Below are positions 1 through 5,504 of a stretch of DNA of 15,946 nt, piece after piece; the stretch's first letter is position 1, and each line of letters starts with the position of its first letter. The DNA is taken from assembly GCA_044359055.1 (NCBI GenBank), contig JBIKMV010000047.1, positions 1-15,946 of the forward strand. The letters are read 5' to 3'. Both the position numbers and the translations under genes were made by a program. A model generated the notes under the pieces. That model made no database searches, was not told the DNA's origin, and was given only the letters and a program-made list of their open reading frames with translations. Source of the stretch: CAMDMI01 sp044359055. GTDB taxonomy: Bacteria > Bacteroidota > Bacteroidia > Cytophagales > Flexibacteraceae.

Positions 1-408
1 CAGATTGCCGATAAAATCATCACCCCCCGGAAACCCCTTGCCATGTTTTCCAGCCTCAATGGCCATGCTGAGTTTACCGTTTCAGTGGGCAACTCGGCCC
101 GCAATCCATGGGAAGACAAAGACCTGAAGATGATGGCCGAATTTCAGAAATCCAATATCAAGGCCATTTTTTCAGAAGTTACCTTTATTCAGGAGAAAAC
201 AGTGAAAGTTCATGGTCAGCAGTTTGCCCTTTTTGAGATTTTGTCTGAAGTAAAGGAAAAGGGAAAGCCCCCCATCCGCAAGTACAGCCAAATCCGCTAC
301 ACCATCCGGAAGAAAAATGTGCTGGTATTCAATTTTACCTGCAACGAATCCGAAAGGCCCCTTTTTGAAGGCATGGCCACAGAAATGATGGATTCTGTAA
401 AATTCTGA
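1..408 (+). CDS. Hypothetical protein, 3' end only (5' part outside window)
   Basis: The reading frame is open from base 1 and ends at TGA 406-408. The first in-window ATG (43) is internal, because coding-like sequence continues upstream of it to the window edge. About 135 residues are visible. The tail alternates hydrophobic and charged residues, with the stretch IRYTIRKKNVLVFNFTC followed by a final helix ending in DSVKF. This pattern of strands then a C-terminal helix resembles small PsbP/DUF1795-like alpha-beta proteins common in Bacteroidota, but that is a guess from pattern only. No catalytic motif or membrane segment is visible in this part. A 108-base gap separates it from rsmA. The frame is probably a real gene; its function is unknown. 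Confidence 0.7.
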   Translation, partial: QIADKIITPRKPLAMFSSLNGHAEFTVSVGNSARNPWEDKDLKMMAEFQKSNIKAIFSEVTFIQEKTVKVHGQQFALFEILSEVKEKGKPPIRKYSQIRYTIRKKNVLVFNFTCNESERPLFEGMATEMMDSVKF

Positions 409-516
409 ACCGGCGCAGCAGATCAGCAGACTGCCTCTGCCTGGCAAAAATTAATCTCCGATTGTTTGCCTTTGGATATTATTTCAGCCTGTTTTGTTTT
501 TCATCACCTCTGAAAT

Positions 517-1302
517 TTGGTACGGCCTAAGAAAAACCTGGGACAACACTTCCTGAAAGACCGGAACATCGCCCGCAACATTGTAGACCTGTTTACAGAC
601 TTCGGCAATCCTGAACTTCTTCTGGAAATCGGTCCCGGCACCGGCGTTCTTACCCGTTTTCTCCTGGAAAGAAAACCCACAGGATTTCTTGCTGCCGATG
701 TCGATGCCGAATCCATATCCTATCTCAAAAATGAGTTCTCGGAACACCGGGAGGTATTTGTTCTGCAGGATTTTCTTGCCTGGAGGCCTGAGAAGCATGG
801 AATTAAAAAACTGGCCGTTATCGGGAATTTCCCATACAACATTTCGTCCCAGATATTTTTCCACATTCTGGAAATGGAAGCTGAAGTAACCGAGGTGGTG
901 TGTATGCTTCAGCGGGAGGTAGCCCGGCGCATTGCCTCCGGACCGGGTTCCCGTGAATATGGGATTCTCTCGGTTTTGCTACAGAGCCGCTATGAGGTAA
1001 AATATGCCTTTACGGTAGATGAGCATGTATTCGACCCGCCGCCAAAGGTGAAATCGGGTGTAATCCGGCTGGAAATCAGAAAAGGAAAAATATTGCCCTG
1101 CGCATTTGCCAACCTGCAAAGGGTGGTAAAACAGGCCTTCAATATGCGGCGGAAAACCCTGCGAAATGCCCTGAAATCTTTAGGAATTCCTGCATCCCTG
1201 CCCCATCCCGAATGGCTCGACCTGCGGGCGGAGCAATTGCATGTTTCTGATTTTGAAATCCTTACAGCCTGTTACGAAAGAGAAGGAATCCTCAAAGCAT
1301 AG
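517..1302 (+). CDS. rsmA: 16S rRNA (adenine1518/1519-N6)-dimethyltransferase RsmA (KsgA)
   Basis: The enzyme dimethylates two adjacent adenines in helix 45 of 16S rRNA, using S-adenosylmethionine, late in small-subunit assembly. The 261-residue product has the family length. Visible motifs are the N-terminal KKNLGQHFL, SAM-binding motif I LEIGPGTG at residues 36-43, and catalytic motif IV NFPYNIS at 104-110 (family consensus NLPYNIS). Further on are DPPPKVKSGV and the C-terminal RNA-binding stretch with AFNMRRKTLRNAL. The start must be TTG 517: an in-frame TGA lies at 511-513, and the conserved QHFL follows within ten codons. No Shine-Dalgarno sequence is seen. The gene is probably transcribed from the 108-base gap upstream. 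A nucleoid-associated protein gene follows after 74 bases. Confidence 0.97.
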   Translation: MVRPKKNLGQHFLKDRNIARNIVDLFTDFGNPELLLEIGPGTGVLTRFLLERKPTGFLAADVDAESISYLKNEFSEHREVFVLQDFLAWRPEKHGIKKLAVIGNFPYNISSQIFFHILEMEAEVTEVVCMLQREVARRIASGPGSREYGILSVLLQSRYEVKYAFTVDEHVFDPPPKVKSGVIRLEIRKGKILPCAFANLQRVVKQAFNMRRKTLRNALKSLGIPASLPHPEWLDLRAEQLHVSDFEILTACYEREGILKA

Positions 1303-1376
1303 GAATTGCGGCTTGGGCCCGGGGCATTTTATTGCAAAGGGCAGCATTATTCCTCTATAAATGACAAATTTGCCCG

Positions 1377-2402
1377 ATGAAAAAACTGATTCAGGAAAAC
1401 GGGCCTTCCCACATTTGGCTTCAGACATGGAATGCCGGCCTGAGCGATGGCCCATCAGCAGCTGAGCCCTCCGTTTTTCAGGAGACCGACGACTGGACAG
1501 GGCAGTTGTTCAATTATTATTTTCTGTCTCATTTTTCTGATAATCAGAGGGGAAATCTGGATGTAAATCATGATGGATACGAAGAGCTGAAAGCCGCACT
1601 TGATGCCTTTTTTCAGGAATCGGAACTGAGCCGCATACACGCTTTTCTGACCAACAAGTGGCACGATGCCACCGGAATGTGCGACGAAGATGCTGTCTGG
1701 TTCACCGCTGCCTGGGATTCATTTCGTATCGAAGATTATGAAGGGCCGGCCCTGGGATTTTATTTTGGAAGGGATAAGGGAAATTTTCTTGGATTTTCTT
1801 CCGGCGAACCTGTTGTATTTCAGGGACTTCCTTTAAAAAAACCTGAATATGCCTGCCTGATTTTGCCTGATCCTGCCGATGGATATCAGCTTTACATTCT
1901 CGAGCCTGCCAAAGCCGAAGGAAGCCGCACCGCCTGGTCTCTCCATTTGTTTCCTTTTTTTCAGCTGACCGATGATGCCTTTCATGCCAAACAGTTTTTT
2001 AAAATGGTGAAAAACTTCAGTGAGGAAGTTTTGGTAAAAGAGCAACATCAGCCCAGGGAAAAGCAGATTTCTTTTTTGTCTGAGAGCCTTGATTTTGCCA
2101 AAGAAAATCATGGAATCAGCATACCGGATTTTAAAAATGAAGTACTGAGGGAGGCCTCCGTAATCGATGCTTTTGAAAATTATCAGGAAAAATACTCCGG
2201 CGAAAAACACTGGAATCCACCTGATCAGTTTGCCATGACCGAAAAAATGCAGGACCAGGCCAAAAAGTTCGTTCGCTCGGTTATCAAACTGGACAAGAAC
2301 TTTCATCTCTATGTACACGGACGCCGCGACAGGATAGAACAAGGGTTTGATCAGGAAAAAAAAATGAAATACTACAAATTGTGGTATGAATCTGAGGCCT
2401 GA
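1377..2402 (+). CDS. Nucleoid-associated protein (NdpA/YejK family, 37-kDa)
   Basis: The 341-residue product matches the NdpA/YejK family of nucleoid-associated proteins in the form common in Bacteroidota. The support is the overall length and characteristic stretches: FHAKQFFKMVKNFSEEVL in the middle, SIPDFKNEVLREASVIDAFENY near residues 248-269, and the C-terminal block with VIKLDKNFHLYVHGRRD and IEQGFD ending in YYKLWYESE. No signal peptide or membrane segment is present, so it should be cytoplasmic. Family members copurify with the nucleoid, but their exact role is poorly known. The start is ATG 1377; a near-consensus -7 element (CAAATTTG, 1365-1372) ends five bases before it. The N-terminal 50 residues are the least conserved part by eye. 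An exported protein gene begins 26 bases after the stop. Confidence 0.85.
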   Translation: MKKLIQENGPSHIWLQTWNAGLSDGPSAAEPSVFQETDDWTGQLFNYYFLSHFSDNQRGNLDVNHDGYEELKAALDAFFQESELSRIHAFLTNKWHDATGMCDEDAVWFTAAWDSFRIEDYEGPALGFYFGRDKGNFLGFSSGEPVVFQGLPLKKPEYACLILPDPADGYQLYILEPAKAEGSRTAWSLHLFPFFQLTDDAFHAKQFFKMVKNFSEEVLVKEQHQPREKQISFLSESLDFAKENHGISIPDFKNEVLREASVIDAFENYQEKYSGEKHWNPPDQFAMTEKMQDQAKKFVRSVIKLDKNFHLYVHGRRDRIEQGFDQEKKMKYYKLWYESEA

Positions 2403-2428
2403 AAAAGCTTATATAAAGAGGTAATAAA

Positions 2429-3181
2429 TTGATTGTCAGAATACTTTTATTAATCTGCTTGGCAGCCTCTTTTTCTGCGTCTGCACAGCCCGGCAGTCCG
2501 AAGGAGTTTCCGGTGCGGGTAGCAGTGAAGCTGGTGGACATTGCTACGCAGAAGCCGGTTCCATATGCTTCGGTCCGTATTTTACATTCCAACCGGGGGG
2601 TATTGGCAGACAGCAATGGCTTTTTTACTGTTGTCATCACTCAGAAAGATACCCTGAGAATCAGCAGCCTCGGCTACCACAATCTGTACTATGTAAAAGA
2701 CCCTCTCCGGCAAACCAGCTATTACCTCACCTTGTCCATGCGGTCCCGGATTTTTGAACTGGAGGCCGTGGAAATTGTATCGAAGCGCAACCGTGACCTG
2801 AATAATCCCATGCTGCGCTGGGAATACAAAGCCCGGTTTTTGCCGAAAGTCTGGTTGTTTTACGAACCCACCGGCGAACCTCCCCCGCTGGCAGACCTGA
2901 TGTCGCCCATTTCGTTTTTGTACGACCGCTACAGCCGCAGGGGAAAAGCTGCCCGCAAGCTGCGTGATATGGTGGCCGAAAGGGCCAGAAAAAAACGCAA
3001 TGCTCTGAAATACAATGCAGAAAAGGTTCAGAAATGGACCGGCCTCGGTGACGAAGAAATAGAAGAATTTATGAAATTCTGCCCGATGCCCGATGCTTTT
3101 ATGGATGAATCCACCGAATACCAGATTATTGAAAAAGTATTTCGCTGCCTGGAGGATTTCGACAACCGGGAGGAGCGCTGA
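2429..3181 (+). CDS. Exported carboxypeptidase-regulatory-like domain protein
   Basis: The 250-residue product begins with a signal peptide: basic R4, a leucine-rich core, and a likely signal peptidase I site after FSASA (residue 19). Residues about 30-115 form a CarboxypepD_reg-like (transthyretin-like) beta fold, with VKLVDIATQKPVPYASVRI, then GVLADSNGFFTV and LRISSLGYHNLYY. This is the domain found at the N-terminus of TonB-dependent receptors in this phylum, but here no beta-barrel follows. The C-terminal half (about 120-250) is helical and very basic, with RRGKAARKLRDMVAERARKK, then an acidic end. Its role is unknown. The start is TTG 2429, preceded by AGAGG at 2417-2421, a usable Shine-Dalgarno sequence. 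It probably acts in the periplasm or on the outer membrane. Confidence 0.8.
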   Translation: MIVRILLLICLAASFSASAQPGSPKEFPVRVAVKLVDIATQKPVPYASVRILHSNRGVLADSNGFFTVVITQKDTLRISSLGYHNLYYVKDPLRQTSYYLTLSMRSRIFELEAVEIVSKRNRDLNNPMLRWEYKARFLPKVWLFYEPTGEPPPLADLMSPISFLYDRYSRRGKAARKLRDMVAERARKKRNALKYNAEKVQKWTGLGDEEIEEFMKFCPMPDAFMDESTEYQIIEKVFRCLEDFDNREER

Positions 3182-3193
3182 TAAGGAGATTTT

Positions 3194-3286
3194 ATGAGAA
3201 CAATCAGCCCGGTACCTGCCCGGGCTCATATCGTTTGCGAGGCTGATTTGCCTTTTTTGTTATCAACCAAAACCCTGTTTTTATGA
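3194..3286 (+). CDS. Possible 30-codon micro-ORF or leader peptide
   Basis: ATG 3194 opens a 30-codon frame ending at TGA 3284-3286. It is preceded by AAGGAG (3183-3188) with a five-base spacer, one of the few textbook Shine-Dalgarno sequences in the window. It begins MRTISPVPARAHIVCEADL and has no recognisable domain. Its stop overlaps the ATG of the next small frame in an ATGA arrangement. It spans the inverted repeats at 3202-3253, so it could be a leader peptide rather than a functional protein. It could equally be a chance frame just after the stop of the preceding gene. Confidence 0.3.
   Translation: MRTISPVPARAHIVCEADLPFLLSTKTLFL
3202..3258 (+). promoter_or_regulatory. Overlapping inverted repeats ending in a T-run (terminator or attenuator candidate)
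   Basis: Three pairings compete. AGCCCGG (3206-3212) pairs with CCGGGCT (3220-3226). AATCAGCC (3202-3209) pairs with GGCTGATT (3241-3248). AGGC (3240-3243) pairs with GCCT (3250-3253). Six T residues follow at 3253-3258. The first two share bases 3206-3209, so they exclude each other. The simplest reading is a terminator for the gene ending at 3181; an attenuator acting on the downstream genes is also possible. No known riboswitch was recognised. Confidence 0.4.
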
Positions 3287-3381
3287 ACCTGATTTATCTG
3301 CTTATCGGATTGAGCTTGCTCTCCGGACCTGTCATGATCAACCTGCTTTCAGGGAAAAATTCCGGATTGCCCAAAGGGTAG
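3283..3381 (+). CDS. Possible 32-residue single-span membrane microprotein
   Basis: ATG 3283 overlaps the stop of the preceding micro-ORF (ATGA) and opens a 32-codon frame ending at TAG 3379-3381. Residues 1-22 (MNLIYLLIGLSLLSGPVMIN and on) are strongly hydrophobic and long enough to cross a membrane once. A short polar tail, SGKNSGLPKG, follows. No Shine-Dalgarno sequence of its own is seen, so translation would depend on coupling or on the A-rich upstream context. No family is recognised. The evidence is composition and position only. Confidence 0.35.
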   Translation: MNLIYLLIGLSLLSGPVMINLLSGKNSGLPKG

Positions 3382-3442
3382 AGCCCCTGTAAGCCCGGCT
3401 GGAGAGAGATTGGGCGCCGGCTCTTTAAAACCAAAGTGCCCC

Positions 3443-3471
3443 GATTTCGGTTTGCACACTGTGCCGAAATC
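3443..3471 (+). promoter_or_regulatory. Stem-loop around the possible GTG start of the flavin reductase gene
   Basis: GATTTCGG (3443-3450) is a perfect complement of CCGAAATC (3464-3471). Inside it, CAC (3455-3457) can pair with GTG (3461-3463), leaving a three-base loop and a four-base bulge. No T-run follows, so it is not a terminator. If GTG 3461 is the start codon, it would be buried in this stem. Confidence 0.35.
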
Positions 3472-3934
3472 ATTGCTGAAGTATAAAGACTATGAAATTC
3501 ATGCCGTTGGCTCTTCTGATGGCGAAAAGAAAAATCTCAACATCGCTTCATGGGTGATGCAAACAGCCATGGGAGGCAAAAGAATTGCCCTGGCGTTTTA
3601 CAAGCCCGATTATACGCTCGAACTGGTAAAAGCATCCGGAAAATGTTGTGTTTCGCTTCTGGCAGAAAGTCAGGCCGGGCTGCTTACCCGCCTTGGGCGC
3701 CGGTCTGGCCGCAATGCCGATAAACTCAAAAATCTTGACTTTGCCCTTGATGAGGCTGGCAACCCTTATCTTTCTCAGGCGGTAGGTTTTTTGCAGTGTG
3801 AAGTACTTTCCTGGACCGATTGCCTGGACCATGAACTTGCCATTTGTAAAGTGCTGAAATCTAAAGTCCTGAACCCGGATTCCCGACCGCTTACACTGGA
3901 TTTTCTCAGAGAAAGGAAATGGGTGCGGGGCTGA
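3461..3934 (+). CDS. Flavin reductase-like (FMN-binding split barrel) protein
   Basis: The product resembles the flavin reductase-like/split-barrel family, which binds FMN and commonly reduces flavin with NAD(P)H or acts as an FMN oxidoreductase. Visible marks are YEIHAVGSSDGEKKNLNIAS (the N/A-S substrate and flavin loop), WVMQTAMGGKRIALAFYK, YTLELVKASGKCCVSLLAES and the C-terminal DHELAICKVL strand. It is cytoplasmic, with no signal peptide. The start is uncertain. No ATG is available between the upstream in-frame stop (3335-3337) and the domain. GTG 3461 gives 157 residues and begins just before the conserved region. TTG 3410, behind the purine-rich GGAGAGAGA, would add 17 residues with no family resemblance. 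A strong stem-loop covers 3443-3471. The specific substrate cannot be told. Confidence 0.85.
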   Translation: MPKSLLKYKDYEIHAVGSSDGEKKNLNIASWVMQTAMGGKRIALAFYKPDYTLELVKASGKCCVSLLAESQAGLLTRLGRRSGRNADKLKNLDFALDEAGNPYLSQAVGFLQCEVLSWTDCLDHELAICKVLKSKVLNPDSRPLTLDFLRERKWVRG

Positions 3935-3975
3935 TTCTGCATGGGCATTTGCTGAAAAGCCGAGACATAATTCAC

Positions 3976-3983
3976 TATTTTTG
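3976..3983 (+). promoter_or_regulatory. Bacteroidota -7 promoter element (TATTTTTG) for the phosphatase-nucleotidase-ccmF run
   Basis: TATTTTTG matches the phylum consensus TAnnTTTG exactly. A TTTG (3948-3951) lies 24 bases upstream as a possible -33 element, slightly farther than usual. The start codon ATG 3996 is 12 bases downstream, so the mRNA leader would be only a few bases long. It is the only good promoter match before 4749 and 5505, which supports co-transcription of those genes. Confidence 0.5.
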
Positions 3984-3995
3984 CTGCCAAAATCC

Positions 3996-4739
3996 ATGGG
4001 TTTCTTTTCTTTTTTACTGAAGGATGCTGAACAGAAGCCGGCCATTGAGCCGCTTCAGGTGGATATGCACAGCCATTTCCTGCCCAATCTTGACGACGGC
4101 TCTACCAGTCTTGAGGAAAGTGTTACTCTGCTCCGCTGGTTTGAAGACCAGGGCTATAAAAAAATCATCACCACTCCACATATCATTCAGGACCAGTATC
4201 AAAACAGCCCCGAAACCATTTTTCCGGCTCTGGAGAAAGTCAGGGAAGCCATTCAGGCGGCCGGTTCCGCTCTGAAAATTGAAGCTGCTGCCGAATATTT
4301 CATCGATGAACAGTTTATCAACTGGCTCGATTCAGACCAGCCTCTTCTCACCCTGAAGGATAAATATGTTTTGGTTGAAACCGGATTCATGAACGAGCCG
4401 GCGTATCTGCGGGAAGTTTTTTTTAAGATGCGTCTGAAAGGCTATAAACCCGTTTTTGCGCATCCTGAGCGGTATATGTACCTGCAGATAAAAAAAGAAA
4501 AAGTGGAGGAGTTGTTCGACGGCGGGGTCTTTTTGCAGGTCAATCTGATGTCGCTCTCCGGGTATTATGGTCCTCAGGCACTCAAGCTGGCAGAATGGAT
4601 GATTGAAAAAGGTTTTGTTCATTTTCTGGGATCCGATTGCCACCGAATCCAGCACCTCGAGCAAGTAGCCAAAGCACTTCAGTCCAGGGCGTATAAAAAA
4701 CTGCGGACACAGCCTTTGCTCAATGATACGCTTTTATAA
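3996..4739 (+). CDS. CpsB/CapC-family PHP-type tyrosine-protein phosphatase
   Basis: The 247-residue product is a PHP-fold metallophosphatase of the CpsB/CapC/YwqE family, which typically removes phosphate from tyrosines of polysaccharide-export kinases. Metal-binding motifs are all present: HSH (H25, H27) in VDMHSHFLPNLDDGS, TPH (H62), the EAAAEYF glutamate, HPERYMYL (H156), and GSDCHR (D214, H216) near the end. ATG 3996 fits the family, whose members begin about 20 residues before the HSH motif; a TTG at 3981 lies inside the promoter element. The protein is cytoplasmic. No capsule or tyrosine kinase gene lies nearby, so its substrate here is unknown. The yjjG-like gene begins nine bases after its stop, in the same frame, pointing to an operon. 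Confidence 0.9.
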   Translation: MGFFSFLLKDAEQKPAIEPLQVDMHSHFLPNLDDGSTSLEESVTLLRWFEDQGYKKIITTPHIIQDQYQNSPETIFPALEKVREAIQAAGSALKIEAAAEYFIDEQFINWLDSDQPLLTLKDKYVLVETGFMNEPAYLREVFFKMRLKGYKPVFAHPERYMYLQIKKEKVEELFDGGVFLQVNLMSLSGYYGPQALKLAEWMIEKGFVHFLGSDCHRIQHLEQVAKALQSRAYKKLRTQPLLNDTLL

Positions 4740-4748
4740 ATTAAAGAA

Positions 4749-5489
4749 TTGAAAGTCACCGGTATACAACATCTTTTTTTTGATCTTGATCATACCCTCT
4801 GGGACTATGACCACAACTCGGCGCAGGCTCTGGATGGGTTGTACGACGATTTTCAGCTTGCCGGCCTGGGTTTGTCGCCTAGAGAAAAATTTCAGGATGC
4901 CTTTCGCCGGGCCAATCTGAAAGTCTGGGAACTGTTCGATGAAAATCAGGTGAACCGTCATTCGCTCCGGCACAAGCGCATGGAACTTGTTTTTGAGGCT
5001 TTTGGACTGCCGTATTTTGTGCTGGAAAATTTCAACGAACGCTACTATGAGCTATGCAGTCAGGGGAAAAAAGTAGTGGAAGGTGCACCAGAGATTCTGG
5101 ATCAACTCAGTTCCCGGTATAATTTGCATATCATTACCAACGGTTTTGAAGATGCCCTGCAAAACAAGCTGAATGGTTCAGGGCTTGGCAGATTTTTTCA
5201 GACCATTACCTCTTCTGAGAAGGCAGGCTTCAAAAAACCGGATGCTGAGTATTTTTCGTTTGCGCTTTCATCTGCCAAGGCTGTCAGGGAAAATTCTCTG
5301 GTAATAGGAGATGGTTTGCGGACCGATGTGGCGGGTGCATTGGGTTCAAGGTTGCCGGTAATCTGGTTTAATCCTGAGAAAAAACCGCATCCCTATCCGG
5401 AATTGATTGAAATTCAATCGCTTTTTGAACTTCCTGCCCTTCTTTTAAAATCCGAAAACCACAGCCCTGAGAGCCTTGTTTTTACATAA
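4749..5489 (+). CDS. yjjG: YjjG-family HAD noncanonical pyrimidine nucleotidase
   Basis: This is a 246-residue haloacid dehalogenase-type phosphatase. Family members dephosphorylate nucleoside 5'-monophosphates and help remove noncanonical pyrimidine nucleotides. HAD motifs are complete: motif I FFDLDHTLWDYD with nucleophile D12 and D14, motif II IITNG with T130, motif III lysine in KAGFKKPDAEYF (K162/K163), and motif IV IGDGLRTDVAGA with D188 and D193. The helical cap between motifs I and II (about 25-100) and the sequence FDLDHTLWD are typical of YjjG. The start is TTG 4749: the frame is closed just upstream by the preceding gene's stop (4737-4739). No membrane segment is seen. Its tight position between a phosphatase gene and ccmF suggests co-transcription rather than a shared pathway. 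Confidence 0.88.
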   Translation: MKVTGIQHLFFDLDHTLWDYDHNSAQALDGLYDDFQLAGLGLSPREKFQDAFRRANLKVWELFDENQVNRHSLRHKRMELVFEAFGLPYFVLENFNERYYELCSQGKKVVEGAPEILDQLSSRYNLHIITNGFEDALQNKLNGSGLGRFFQTITSSEKAGFKKPDAEYFSFALSSAKAVRENSLVIGDGLRTDVAGALGSRLPVIWFNPEKKPHPYPELIEIQSLFELPALLLKSENHSPESLVFT

Positions 5490-5504
5490 AATATTTTTTT
5501 AATC

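Noticed and set aside
426..440. GCAGA/TCTGC hairpin after the first partial gene
   Set aside because: It has a five-pair stem and no T-run on either strand, so it is not a convincing terminator.
1833..2342. Minus-strand 169-residue frame opposite the nucleoid-associated protein gene
   Set aside because: It lies wholly inside a recognised gene and has no family features.
2582..3229. Minus-strand 215-residue open frame opposite the exported protein gene
   Set aside because: The opposite strand encodes a protein with a signal peptide and a known domain. The antisense product has no recognisable pattern, so it is a shadow.
3548..4045. Minus-strand 165-residue frame across the flavin reductase gene
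   Set aside because: It is antisense to a conserved domain and crosses the next gene's promoter and start.
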